A DNA stretch of 64,000 nt from Pseudomonas sp. Leaf58 (GTDB lineage Bacteria; Pseudomonadota; Gammaproteobacteria; Pseudomonadales; Pseudomonadaceae): NCBI RefSeq assembly GCF_003627215.1, contig NZ_CP032677.1, forward strand, positions 512,501 to 576,500, written 5' to 3'. Positions 43,052-52,145 of this stretch are shown in pieces. Positions within the stretch are counted from its first letter, which is position 1, and every line of letters starts with the position of its first letter. Made by a program: the position numbers and the translations under genes. The notes beneath the pieces were generated by a model, which searched no databases, was not told where the DNA came from, and worked only from the letters and a program-made list of their open reading frames with translations.

Positions 43052-43603
43052 ATGGCCCGTGGGGTTAACAAAGTCATTCTGGTCGGTACCTGTGGCCAGG
43101 ATCCCGAAGTCCGCTACCTGCCCAACGGTAATGCCGTGACCAACCTGAGCCTGGCTACCAGCGAGCAGTGGACCGACAAGCAGTCGGGCCAGAAGGTCGA
43201 GCGTACCGAGTGGCACCGTGTGTCGCTGTTCGGCAAGGTTGCCGAAATTGCCGGCGAATACCTGCGCAAGGGTTCGCAGTGCTACATCGAAGGCAAGCTG
43301 CAGACCCGCGAGTGGGAAAAAGACGGTATCAAGCGCTACACCACCGAGATCATCGTCGACATCAACGGCACCATGCAGCTGCTTGGCGGACGTCCACAGG
43401 GCCAGCAGCAGGGCGGTGATCCGTACAACCAGGGTGGTGGCAACTACAACCAAGGTGGCGGCCAGCAGCAACAGTACAACCAAGCCCCGCCACGCCAACA
43501 GGCTCAGCGCCCACAGCAGGCCCCTCAGCGCCCGGCGCCGCAGCAGCCTGCTCCGCAACCGGCTGCTGACTTCGACAGCTTCGATGACGATATTCCGTTC
43601 TGA
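43052..43603 (+). CDS. ssb: Single-stranded DNA-binding protein
   Basis: SSB coats single-stranded DNA in replication, repair and recombination. The 183-residue protein has an N-terminal OB fold ([35 protein letters not shown]). A Gln/Pro/Gly-rich disordered linker runs from about residue 115 to 170. The acidic tip DDDIPF recruits partner proteins. The uvrA-ssb neighbourhood is conserved, here with the MFS gene inserted. TAGGAG precedes the ATG. Confidence 0.98.
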   Translation: MARGVNKVILVGTCGQDPEVRYLPNGNAVTNLSLATSEQWTDKQSGQKVERTEWHRVSLFGKVAEIAGEYLRKGSQCYIEGKLQTREWEKDGIKRYTTEIIVDINGTMQLLGGRPQGQQQGGDPYNQGGGNYNQGGGQQQQYNQAPPRQQAQRPQQAPQRPAPQQPAPQPAADFDSFDDDIPF

Positions 43604-43631
43604 TCAGAGCGGCCAGTCGTTTGGCAAGATC

Positions 43632-43663
43632 AAAAACCCAGGGCAGCTGCCCTGGGTTTTTTT
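43632..43663 (+). terminator. ssb terminator
   Basis: AAAAACCCAGGGCA and TGCCCTGGGTTTTT form a 14-bp near-perfect palindrome with a T-run, 29 bases after ssb. Confidence 0.95.
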
Positions 43664-44028
43664 ATGGGCAGCCATCCTGTGTAGGAGGTTTCTGAAATAG
43701 CTGGTGTTGTGACTGCTCCCTCACTGCGATATTCAGGTGGTAGGCGTGAGCCTGGTGTTGGCGGGTGCCGTTCTGCTGCACCTCTTTGGGTGATACCAAG
43801 ACGTTCAGGTTCTGCGGCTATCTGAACCATGGCGCGGGCCCTGTAGGAGCGGGTTCACCCGCGAATGCTGCAGTGGGTTTACCGACGCATTCGCGGGCAA
43901 GCCCACCTACAGCTACAGCGTGATCTCACCGGCAGCGCAGTTCAGGTACTTGTAGGAGCGGCCTTGTGTTGCGAAAGGGGCGCAAAGTGCCCCCCAAAAT
44001 GGCACCGCAGCTCCAGTACCAGGCCTGC
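43664..44028. other. Gene-free interval with REP elements
   Basis: No convincing gene is seen in this 365-base interval. It contains a hairpin GTTCAG/CTGAAC (43803-43827), a REP pair (43841-43912) and a third repeat-like stretch beginning TGTAGGAGCGGCCTTGTG at 43951. Confidence 0.7.
43841..43912. repeat. BIME: two inverted REP elements
   Basis: The forward REP CTGTAGGAGCGGGTTCACCC (43841-43860, continuing GCGAAT) is mirrored by GCATTCGCGGGCAAGCCCAC (43887-43906, continuing CTACAG). The central 20 bases are unique. This is the P. putida-type REP with its GGAGCGGG...CCCGCGAA hairpin. Confidence 0.85.
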
Positions 44029-45423
44029 TCAATAGAACAACCGCGGCTCCGGCGAATCCAGCAGGCTGACCAGCTTGGTCAGGGCAAAGGCCAGTTCCTC
44101 GCGCTTGGGGGCCATCAAGGCGATACGCACGCCGCAGGCGGCGTGGCTGCGTTCCGGCAGGAACTGGCTGCCACTGACTACCGTGACGCCATTGTCGCGT
44201 GCCAGATTGGCGAATTCGTCGCTGGTCCAGGGCTCCGGTAACTCCAACCAGATATGGAAGCTGTTGGGCTGGCTGCGGATCTTGTACTTGCCGAATATCT
44301 CCTGGGCCATTTGCTGGCGCGCGGCTGCCTCGTGCTGCTGGGCACGCACCAGCTGGTCGGCCATGCCGCTGTTGATCAGGTTACTGGCTAATTGAGCCAT
44401 CAACGGTGATGGCATCCACACGCTGCTGCGAACCATGGACGATAGCCGCGAGAGGGTTTGCGGTGGGGCGTACAGGTAACCGATGCGCAGTGCCGGCAGC
44501 ACGCTCTTGGACAGGCTGGTGAGGTACACCGAGCGTTCAGGCGCATAGGCGGCCAGTGGCTTGTAATCCGGTGCGGGCTCGAGAAAACCGTAGATATCGT
44601 CATCGACGATGAACAGGTCGAATTCGCGGGCAATCTCTGCGATGGCCTGGCGCCGCGCGTGGGGCATGACCGAATTGGTCGGGTTCTGGTGGGTAGTGAC
44701 GCACACCAGCAGGGCAGGGCGGTGCTCCAAGCAGGCCGCGCGCAATGCCTCGGGAATCAAACCGTGCTCATCCATGGCTACGCCGCGCAGACGGCGGCCC
44801 ATGCTGTGCGCCAGGGAGATGATACCCGGGTAGCAGAGCGACTCGCACAGCACCACATCGTCGCTGTTCGACAGGCTGCTGATGGCCACCAGCAGGCCGT
44901 GCTGGGCCCCCGAAGTCAGTACTACCTGCTGCCAGCGCGCCTCGGGCAGCCAGCGCTGGATCCAAGCTGCACCGGCCTGCTTGTGGGTCGCGTGGCCGCC
45001 CTCGGTCACATAGTCGAGCACCTGCACCAGGTCGGGCGATGCAGCCAGTTCGTTGATCGCCCCGCGCAACCAGTCGGCCATGTGGGTATCGTTGGGCTTG
45101 ATGATCGACAGGTCGATCTGGGCGCTCTCACGTCCGGGGGCCACGGGGTGCGGTTTGGCGGCTGGGGCAGGGTTGTGCAGGTGCGGTTGCGGCAGCACGA
45201 ACGTGCCGCGACCCACTTCGCCCACCACCAGACCACGCTTGGCGGCTTCGTCATAGGCCCGCCCGATGGTGCCAGGGGTCACGTTCAGGGACTCGGCCAG
45301 GTCCTTGAGCGTCGGCAAACGTTCGCCAGCCGCCAGCCGGCCACTGGCAACGTCTTGCTCAAGGGCGTCGGCGATCATCAGGTAGACCGGCTGCGCCAGG
45401 TCGCTGTAGTGAGGAACCCACAT
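44029..45423 (-). CDS. MocR-type regulator (GntR winged helix fused to aminotransferase fold)
   Basis: This 464-residue protein has a winged helix at residues 1-75 (LPTLKDLAESLNVTPGTIGR) and a fold-type I PLP domain. Predicted PLP contacts are N250, D274-276 and the Schiff-base Lys306 in SLSKSVLPALRIGY. MocR proteins such as GabR, PdxR and TauR sense amines or vitamin B6 and usually control a divergent operon. Here that is the TauE-like permease and the SDR. The start at 45423 (MWVPHYSDLAQP) is preferred to one 14 codons upstream. The effector is unknown. Confidence 0.88.
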   Translation of the reverse strand: MWVPHYSDLAQPVYLMIADALEQDVASGRLAAGERLPTLKDLAESLNVTPGTIGRAYDEAAKRGLVVGEVGRGTFVLPQPHLHNPAPAAKPHPVAPGRESAQIDLSIIKPNDTHMADWLRGAINELAASPDLVQVLDYVTEGGHATHKQAGAAWIQRWLPEARWQQVVLTSGAQHGLLVAISSLSNSDDVVLCESLCYPGIISLAHSMGRRLRGVAMDEHGLIPEALRAACLEHRPALLVCVTTHQNPTNSVMPHARRQAIAEIAREFDLFIVDDDIYGFLEPAPDYKPLAAYAPERSVYLTSLSKSVLPALRIGYLYAPPQTLSRLSSMVRSSVWMPSPLMAQLASNLINSGMADQLVRAQQHEAAARQQMAQEIFGKYKIRSQPNSFHIWLELPEPWTSDEFANLARDNGVTVVSGSQFLPERSHAACGVRIALMAPKREELAFALTKLVSLLDSPEPRLFY

Positions 45424-45744
45424 GGAAATGGCACCAGTATTTGCGAGAACGCGGAAGCCTAGCACGAAAGGCCTGATGGGAGTAATTGTGATTGCTGCGC
45501 ACTAATTGCCTTGATTGTATCGGTCGCATTCGCCATGCAGGTGCGTTGTCCGGCGAACTGTACGGGGCTAAGCATCGAGCCGTTGCCAGAAGGAAAAATT
45601 AATAAAATATATTAAATTCAAAAGCTTAACCGGCTTTTCAGTGCTCGTTTTGTTGACCTGTGAAGAAATTGATTGAATCGATTCTATTTCCATAAATACA
45701 ATCATTGAATCGATTTAATTGGTCAGGGTAAGGGATGTGCCGCT
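45424..45744. other. Divergent regulatory region, MocR gene/permease
   Basis: This 321-base interval has no gene. The half nearest the permease is A/T-rich, unlike the surrounding GC-rich DNA, and holds the candidate promoter and direct repeats listed separately. Confidence 0.7.
45673..45715 (+). promoter_or_regulatory. Permease promoter with two direct-repeat operator candidates
   Basis: TTGAATCGATT occurs at 45673-45683 and again at 45705-45715, 32 bases apart (about three helical turns, same face). Between them, -35-like TTGAAT (45673-45678) and -10 TACAAT (45697-45702) are 18 bases apart. One repeat therefore covers the -35 and the other lies just after the -10. Direct repeats are the usual MocR target. 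Confidence 0.6.
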
Positions 45745-46530
45745 ATGGAGCTCTTAGGCAATTTCTGGGCGGAACACTGGTTGCTGGCGCTTTTCATGCT
45801 CGGGGCGATAGCCTTCGTTGCCGGCTTCGTCGACAGCATTGCCGGGGGCGGCGGGTTGTTCCTGGTGCCGGGCTTCCTGCTGGTGGGCATGCCCCCGCAA
45901 GTGGCCCTGGGCCAGGAAAAACTGGTCAGTACCCTCGGCACGCTGGCGGCGATCCGCAACTTTCTGGCCAACAGCAAGATGGTCTGGCAGGTGGCGCTGG
46001 TCGGTGTGCCGTTTTCGCTGCTTGGGGCCTACCTGGGCGCGCACCTGATCGTGTCGATTTCCCAGGAAACCGTGGGCAAGATCATTCTGGTGCTGATCCC
46101 CTTTGGCATCCTCATCTTCCTCACGCCCAAGGGTCGCACGGTCGAGGAGCGCGTACTGCCACCACGCATGCTGTTTACCGTGGTCCCGTTGACCTGCCTG
46201 GCCATCGGCTTCTATGACGGGTTCTTCGGCCCCGGTACTGGCAGCCTGTTCATCATCGCCTTTCATTACCTGCTGCGCATGGACCTGGTCTCCAGCTCGG
46301 CCAACTCCAAAACCTTTAACTTCGCCTCCAACATCGGCGCCCTTGTGGCCTTTGTCATCGCTGGCAAGGTCGTCTACCTGCTGGCGCTGCCGCTGGTGGC
46401 ATGCAACATCCTCGGCAACCACCTTGGCAGCGCCCTGGCCCTGCGCAAGGGCAATGAGGTGGTACGCAAGGCATTGCTGTTCTCGATGCTCTGCCTGTTT
46501 GCCAGCCTGGGTGTGAAGTACCTGGTCTGA
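45745..46530 (+). CDS. TauE/SafE (YfcA) family membrane permease
   Basis: This 261-residue protein has about eight predicted membrane helices and the family features GFVDSIAGGGGLFLVPGFL near residue 26 and GFYDGFFGPGTGSLF near residue 153, an internal duplication. TauE/SafE proteins are proposed to export small organic anions, often sulfonates or sulfite. It is followed after 22 bases by the SDR gene, suggesting an operon controlled by the divergent MocR regulator. Substrate not shown. Confidence 0.88.
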   Translation: MELLGNFWAEHWLLALFMLGAIAFVAGFVDSIAGGGGLFLVPGFLLVGMPPQVALGQEKLVSTLGTLAAIRNFLANSKMVWQVALVGVPFSLLGAYLGAHLIVSISQETVGKIILVLIPFGILIFLTPKGRTVEERVLPPRMLFTVVPLTCLAIGFYDGFFGPGTGSLFIIAFHYLLRMDLVSSSANSKTFNFASNIGALVAFVIAGKVVYLLALPLVACNILGNHLGSALALRKGNEVVRKALLFSMLCLFASLGVKYLV

Positions 46531-46552
46531 CCCCATCCATAGGAGACAACTG

Positions 46553-47314
46553 ATGAAAACCGCATTCGTAACCGGCGCCTCCTCGGGCTTTGGCCTCGCC
46601 ATCTGCCGTACCCTGATCGGCAAGGGCTACCGCGTGATCGGTGGCGCACGGCGCTTGGACAAGCTGCAAGCGCTGGCAGCCGAACTGGGTGTGAACTTCA
46701 TTCCGCTGGCGCTGGATGTGACTGATCCGGAGTCGCTCGAGGCGGCGGTCGGGCAGATTCGTGACGCCTCGCTGCAGATCGATCTGCTGGTCAACAACGC
46801 CGGGCTGGCACTGGGTGTAGACCGTGCGCAGGTCAGCAGTGCCGAGAACTGGCAGCGGATGATCGACACCAACATCACCGGGTTGGCCATGGTCACCCAC
46901 AAGATCCTGCCGCAGATGGTGGAGGCCGACAGTGGCATGATCATCAACATCGGCTCCATCGCCGGCACCTACCCGTATCCAGGCGGTAACGTGTATGGCG
47001 CCAGCAAGGCCTTCGTCCGCCAGTTCAGCCTGAACCTGCGCGCCGACCTGGCAGGTACCCGCGTGCGGGTGAGCAATATCGAGCCGGGGCTGTGTTCGGG
47101 GACCGATTTCTCGGTGGTGCGCCTGAACGGCGACCTGGATGCCGTGCAGGCGTTGTATCGGGATGTCGAGGCCATACTGCCCGAGGACATTGCGGCCACC
47201 GTGGCCTGGATTGCCGAGCAACCAGCGCATGTGAACATCAATACCATCGAGATCATGCCGGTGGCCCAGAGCAGCGCGGCGCTGAACGTGGTGCGCAACC
47301 TGCCGCGCTGCTGA
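46553..47314 (+). CDS. YdfG-like NADP-dependent short-chain dehydrogenase
   Basis: This 253-residue classical SDR has the cofactor motif TGASSGFG (residues 7-14), NNAG (81-84) and a catalytic triad S135, Y148 and K152. The sequence is close to E. coli YdfG (NVYGASKAFVRQFSLNLR, PAHVNINTIEIMPV), an enzyme of 3-hydroxy acids and malonic semialdehyde. The sulfoacetaldehyde reductase IsfD belongs to the same group. With a MocR regulator and TauE-like exporter alongside, reduction of a semialdehyde followed by export of the product is plausible. Confidence 0.9.
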   Translation: MKTAFVTGASSGFGLAICRTLIGKGYRVIGGARRLDKLQALAAELGVNFIPLALDVTDPESLEAAVGQIRDASLQIDLLVNNAGLALGVDRAQVSSAENWQRMIDTNITGLAMVTHKILPQMVEADSGMIINIGSIAGTYPYPGGNVYGASKAFVRQFSLNLRADLAGTRVRVSNIEPGLCSGTDFSVVRLNGDLDAVQALYRDVEAILPEDIAATVAWIAEQPAHVNINTIEIMPVAQSSAALNVVRNLPRC

Positions 47315-47384
47315 TCGCATGCGCCAGAGCCTTCTGCTGACCCATGTCATCGCACCTTCTCGATTCTTGACTAGTCTTACCCAT

Positions 47385-47407
47385 TGGCGGCCATCAAAAA
47401 GCCGCCA
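47385..47407. repeat. Inverted repeat upstream of fdoG
   Basis: TGGCGGC and GCCGCCA flank CATCAAAAA, 70 bases after the SDR stop. There is no T-run on either side, so it is not a clear intrinsic terminator. Confidence 0.5.
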
Positions 47408-47469
47408 CCGTGACTACCAAGAGGCGCCGGCCATGTTCCGTGCGTCCACCACCTGATCAGGAGTGCACG

Positions 47470-50400
47470 ATGGACCTGAACCGTCGGCAGTTCTTCAAGG
47501 TCGCCGCCGTCGGCCTTGGAGGCTCGAGCCTTGCGGCGTTGGGCATGGCCCCGACACCGGCATTCGCCGAGCAGGTGCGCCACTTCAAGTTGGCGCATAC
47601 CAAAGAAGCCCGTAACACCTGCCCCTACTGCTCGGTCGGCTGCGGCTTGATCTTGTATAGCCAGGGCGATGCGGGCAAAAACGTCAAACAGAACATCATC
47701 CATATCGAAGGTGACGCCGACCACCCGGTCAACCGCGGCACCCTCTGCCCGAAAGGCGCCGGCCTGCTGGACTTTATCCACAGCCCGAGCCGCCTGCAGT
47801 ACCCCGAGGTACGCAAGCCGGGCAGCAAAGAGTGGGTGCGGGTCAGTTGGGACGAGGCGCTCGACCGCGTCGCCGACCTGATGAAGCAAGACCGCGACGC
47901 CAATTTCATCGAAAAGAACGCCCAAGGGCAAACGGTCAACCGTTGGCTCACTACCGGTTTTCTCGCTGCATCCGCCGCCTCCAGCGAGGCTGGCTACCTG
48001 ACCCACAAGGTCGTCCGCGCAACAGGCATGCTGGGGTTCGATAACCAAGCGCGTGTCTGACATGGCCCGACGGTGGCAAGTCTTGCCCCGACGTACGGCC
48101 GTGGCGCCATGACCAACCATTGGTCCGATATCGCCAACGCGAATCTGGTCCTGGTGATGGGTGGCAACGCAGCAGAAGCGCACCCGTGCGGCTTCAAGTG
48201 GGTGACCGAGGCCAAGGCGCACAACAAGGCGCGGCTGATCGTGGTCGACCCGCGGTTTACCCGTACCGCTTCGGTGGCGGACTACTACGCACCGATCCGT
48301 ACCGGTACCGACATCGCCTTTATGGGCGGGCTGATCAATTACTTGTTGAGCACCGACAAGATCCAGCACGAATACGTGCGCAACTACACCGACGTGTCGT
48401 TCATCGTCAAAGAAACCTATGGCTTCGAGGACGGCCTGTTCAGCGGCTACGACGAGGCCAAGCGCGTGTATGCCGACAAGTCCGGCTGGGGTTACGAGCT
48501 GGGTGAGGACGGCTTTGCCAAGGTCGACCCGACCCTGCAACACCCGCGCTGCGTGTTCCAGCTGATGAAGCAGCACTACAGCCGCTATACCCCGGAACTG
48601 GCGAGCATGACCTGTGGCATGCCGCAGGACGCCATGCTGAAGATCTGGGAAGAGATCGCCACCTGCTCGGCACCGGGCAAGACCATGACGATCCTTTACG
48701 CGCTGGGTTGGACGCAGCACTCGATTGGCGCGCAGATCATCCGCAGTGCGGCCATGGTCCAGCTGCTGCTGGGTAACGTCGGCATGCCAGGTGGCGGGGT
48801 CAATGCCCTGCGCGGGCATTCCAACATCCAGGGCCTGACCGACCTTGGCCTGCTGTCGAACTCTTTGCCGGGTTACCTGACCCTGGCCGGCGACGCCGAG
48901 CAGGACTACGCCGCCTACATCGACAAGCGCGCCTCCAAGCCGCTGCGCCCGGGGCAACTGTCGTACTGGCAGAATTACGGCAAGTTCCACGTCAGCCTGA
49001 TGAAGGCCTGGTATGGCGCCAACGCCACGGCAGAAAACAACTGGGGCTACAACTGGCTGCCCAAGCTCGACGTACCGGCCTACGATGTGCTGCGCATGTT
49101 CGAGATGATGGGCCAGGGCAAGGTCAATGGCTACATGTGCCAAGGCTTCAACCCGATCGCCGCGCTGCCGGACAAGAACCGCGTCACCGCAGCCCTGGGC
49201 AAGCTCAAGTGGCTGGTGATCATGGACCCGCTGGCCACCGAAACCTCGGAGTTCTGGCGCAACGCCGGGCCGTTCAACGACGTCGACACGGGCAGTATCC
49301 AGACTGAAGTGATCCGCCTGCCCACCACCTGCTTCGCCGAGGAAGACGGCTCGCTGGTCAACAGCAGCCGCTGGTTGCAATGGCACTGGAAAGGCGCCGA
49401 CGGTCCGGGCGAAACCCGCACCGATGTACACATCATGAGCGAGTTGTTCCTGCGCCTGCGCCAACGCTACCAGGCCGAGGGCGGCGCCTACCCTGACGCG
49501 ATGATGAACATCAGTTGGCCCTACAAGGTCCCTGAAGAACCATCGCCGGAGGAACTGGCCAAGGAAATGAATGGCTGGGCGGTGGCTGACGTCACCGACC
49601 CGACTGGCGCTGTGATCAAGGCCGGTCAGCAACTGGCAGGCTTTGGCCAGCTCAAGGATGACGGCAGCACCGCGTCCGGCTGCTGGATCTTCGCTGGCAG
49701 CTGGACCGAACAAGGCAACCAGATGGCCCGTCGCGACAACAGTGACCCGTACGGCATGCACCAGGTGCAAAACTGGGCCTGGGCCTGGCCGGCCAACCGC
49801 CGCATCCTCTACAACCGTGCCTCCAGCGACCCGCAAGGCAAGCCGTGGGACCCAGAGAAGAAGCGCCTGGTGTGGTGGAATGGCAAAGCCTGGACCGGCA
49901 CCGATGTGCCCGACTTCAAGGTCGACTCGCCGCCGGAAGCGGGGATGAACCCGTTCATCATGAACCCCGAAGGCGTGGCGCGGTTCTTCGCCATCGACAA
50001 GATGGCCGAAGGGCCGTTCCCCGAGCACTACGAGCCGTTCGAGACGCCGATTGGCATCAACCCGCTGCACCCGCAGAACAAGAAGGCCACCAGCAACCCA
50101 GCTGGTCGGATCTTCGATTCGGTGTGGGACACCCTCGGCACGCACGACGAGTTCCCGTATGCGGCGACCACCTACCGGCTGACCGAGCACTTCCACTTCT
50201 GGAGCAAGCATTGCCGGCTCAACGCCATTGCCCAGCCCGAGCAGTTCGTCGAAATCGGTGAGGTGCTGGCCAACGAGAAGGGCATCAAGGCCGGCGACCG
50301 GGTGCGGGTGTCGAGCAAGCGCGGGCATATCGAAGCGGTGGCGGTAGTGACCAAGCGGATTCGCCCGCTGCAGGTCAACAACCAAACCGTCCACCAGATC

Positions 50401-50538
50401 GGCATCCCGCTGCACTGGGGCTTCACCGGGGCGACGCGGCATGGCTACCTAACCAACACCCTGGTGCCATTCCTCGGTGACGGCAACACCCAGACGCCAG
50501 AGTCCAAGTCGTTCCTCGTCAAAGTGGAGAAACTCTGA
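47470..50538 (+). CDS. fdoG: Formate dehydrogenase major subunit, selenocysteine-containing
   Basis: This catalytic molybdenum/tungsten subunit oxidises formate to CO2 in the periplasm. The full protein is 1022 residues including selenocysteine 197, encoded by the in-frame UGA at 48058-48060. Flanking residues [16 protein letters not shown] match E. coli FdnG/FdoG (Sec196), and the reading frame continues unchanged for 825 codons. A twin-arginine signal (NRRQFFK, cleavage near AFA-EQ) and the 4Fe-4S motif [10 protein letters not shown] follow the start. Read conventionally it would be split into two false genes. It heads fdoGHI-fdhE. Confidence 0.95.
48058..48100 (+). promoter_or_regulatory. 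SECIS element with UGA selenocysteine codon
   Basis: The UGA is followed at 15-17 bases by the hairpin GGCAA-GTC-TTGCC (48075-48087). Outer pairing of GGCC (48064-48067) with GGCC (48097-48100) and of GG/CC is possible. The position just after the UGA and the small loop fit the bacterial SECIS bound by SelB. The sequence is also coding. Confidence 0.75.
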
Positions 50539-51488
50539 TGGCCAGCCAAGATATCATCGCCCGCTCGGCCACCACGACCGTTCCGCCCTCGGTGCGCCAA
50601 CAGCAGGAAGTCGCCAAGCTGATCGACACCACCAAGTGCATCGGCTGCAAGGCCTGCCAGGTGGCATGTTCGGAGTGGAACGAACTGCGTGACGAGGTTG
50701 GCCACAACCACGGCACCTACGACAACCCCCAGGACCTCACCGCCGAGACCTGGACCTTGATGCGTTTCACCGAGCATGAGCGCGACGACGGCAACCTGGA
50801 GTGGCTGATCCGCAAGGACGGCTGCATGCACTGCGCCGACCCGGGTTGCTTGAAGGCCTGCCCAAGCCCTGGGGCAATCATCAAGCACGCCAACGGCATC
50901 GTCGACTTCAACCAGGACCACTGCATTGGCTGCGGTTACTGCATCACCGGCTGCCCGTTCAACATCCCGCGCATCTCGCAAAAGGACCACAAAGCGTACA
51001 AGTGCACGCTGTGTTCCGACCGGGTCAGCGTGGGCCTGGAGCCGGCCTGCGTGAAAACCTGCCCCACCGGGGCGATTGTGTTCGGCAGCAAGGACGAGAT
51101 GAAGGTGCATGCTGCCGAGCGCATCGTCGACTTGAAGTCGCGGGGCTACGACCAGGCCGGGTTGTACGACCCGGACGGTGTCGGTGGCACTCACGTGATG
51201 TACGTGCTGCACCATGCCGACACGCCGAAGCTGTATGCCGGCCTGCCGGACCAGCCGGTAATCAGCCCACTGGTAGGGCTGTGGAAGGGCTTGACCAAGC
51301 CGCTGGCGCTGCTGGCCATGGGCGCGGCGGTGCTGGCCGGGTTCTTCCACTATGTGCGGGTCGGGCCACAGCGGGTGGAGGAGGACGAACACCCGACACC
51401 GGTGGACGAAAGCGTGCATCAGGTGGACCCGTCGGTGCATGTCTATGACCCGACCAAGCCCGGTGGGCAAGGGGAGCAGCGACCATGA
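50538..51488 (+). CDS. fdoH: Formate dehydrogenase iron-sulfur (beta) subunit
   Basis: The 316-residue subunit carries electrons from the Sec-containing subunit to cytochrome b. Four 4Fe-4S ferredoxin motifs are visible: [37 protein letters not shown], and CTLC...CVKTCP. One C-terminal membrane helix ([18 protein letters not shown]) anchors it. Its ATG overlaps the fdoG stop (TGATG). Confidence 0.96.
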   Translation: MASQDIIARSATTTVPPSVRQQQEVAKLIDTTKCIGCKACQVACSEWNELRDEVGHNHGTYDNPQDLTAETWTLMRFTEHERDDGNLEWLIRKDGCMHCADPGCLKACPSPGAIIKHANGIVDFNQDHCIGCGYCITGCPFNIPRISQKDHKAYKCTLCSDRVSVGLEPACVKTCPTGAIVFGSKDEMKVHAAERIVDLKSRGYDQAGLYDPDGVGGTHVMYVLHHADTPKLYAGLPDQPVISPLVGLWKGLTKPLALLAMGAAVLAGFFHYVRVGPQRVEEDEHPTPVDESVHQVDPSVHVYDPTKPGGQGEQRP

Positions 51489-52141
51489 ACGACAACAAAC
51501 CCATCCTGCGCTACAACGCCAACGAGCGCAGCAACCACTGGCTCGTTGCGATCCTGTTCGTCCTTGCCGGGCTGTCGGGGCTGGCGTTGTTCCATCCGGC
51601 GCTGTTCTGGTTGACTCACTTATTCGGCGGTGGGCCGTGGACACGCATCTTGCACCCGTTCATCGGGGTGGCGATGTTCGTGTTCTTCCTCGGCTTGGTC
51701 CTGCGCTTCTGGCGCGCCAACTTCATCACGGCTAACGACCGCCTATGGTTACGCCGTATCGATCGGGTGATGCTCAACAAGGAAGAGGGTGTGCCACCGA
51801 TCGGCAAGTACAACGCTGGGCAGAAGTTACTGTTCTGGACCCTGCTGGTGTGCATGCTGGTGCTGCTGGTCAGTGGCGTGGTGATCTGGCGCGCGTACTT
51901 CAGCCATTGGTTCGGCATCGAGGCTATTCGCCTGTCGGCGCTGCTGCATGCGCTGGCGGCGTTCGTGCTGATCCTCAGCATCATCGTGCACATCTACGCC
52001 GGCATCTGGATCAAGGGCTCGATTGGCGCCATGCTGCATGGCTGGGTCAGCCGCGCTTGGGCACGCAAGCACCATGCGTTGTGGTACCGCGAAGTGACCG
52101 GCGACAAGACGCCGGGCGATCCCGGCCGAAAAGAAGGATGA
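51485..52141 (+). CDS. fdoI: Formate dehydrogenase cytochrome b556 (gamma) subunit
   Basis: This inner-membrane subunit passes electrons to quinone. The 218-residue protein has four predicted membrane helices. The heme b ligands H18, H57, H155 and H169 are conserved at exactly the E. coli FdnI positions. It overlaps fdoH by four bases (ATGA). Confidence 0.96.
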   Translation: MNDNKPILRYNANERSNHWLVAILFVLAGLSGLALFHPALFWLTHLFGGGPWTRILHPFIGVAMFVFFLGLVLRFWRANFITANDRLWLRRIDRVMLNKEEGVPPIGKYNAGQKLLFWTLLVCMLVLLVSGVVIWRAYFSHWFGIEAIRLSALLHALAAFVLILSIIVHIYAGIWIKGSIGAMLHGWVSRAWARKHHALWYREVTGDKTPGDPGRKEG

Positions 52142-52145
52142 GCGC

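Noticed and set aside
43841-43984. Possible CRISPR array
   Set aside because: The repeats are inverted REP palindromes with irregular spacing, not direct repeats with uniform spacers, and no cas gene is present.
44029-45423. Plain aminotransferase
   Set aside because: The N-terminal winged helix and divergent operon layout identify a MocR-type regulator, although residual PLP chemistry cannot be excluded.
47385-47407. Terminator for the SDR gene
   Set aside because: The stem TGGCGGC/GCCGCCA has its A-run in the loop and no T-run after either arm, so it was listed only as an inverted repeat.
47410-48060. Short separate gene ending at TGA 48060 and a second gene starting at 48073
   Set aside because: The TGA is the selenocysteine codon of one continuous fdoG; both halves match one protein family.
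47377-50442. 1021-codon open frame opposite fdoG
   Set aside because: It covers the real fdoG, has no family similarity that I can see, and is explained by high third-position GC.
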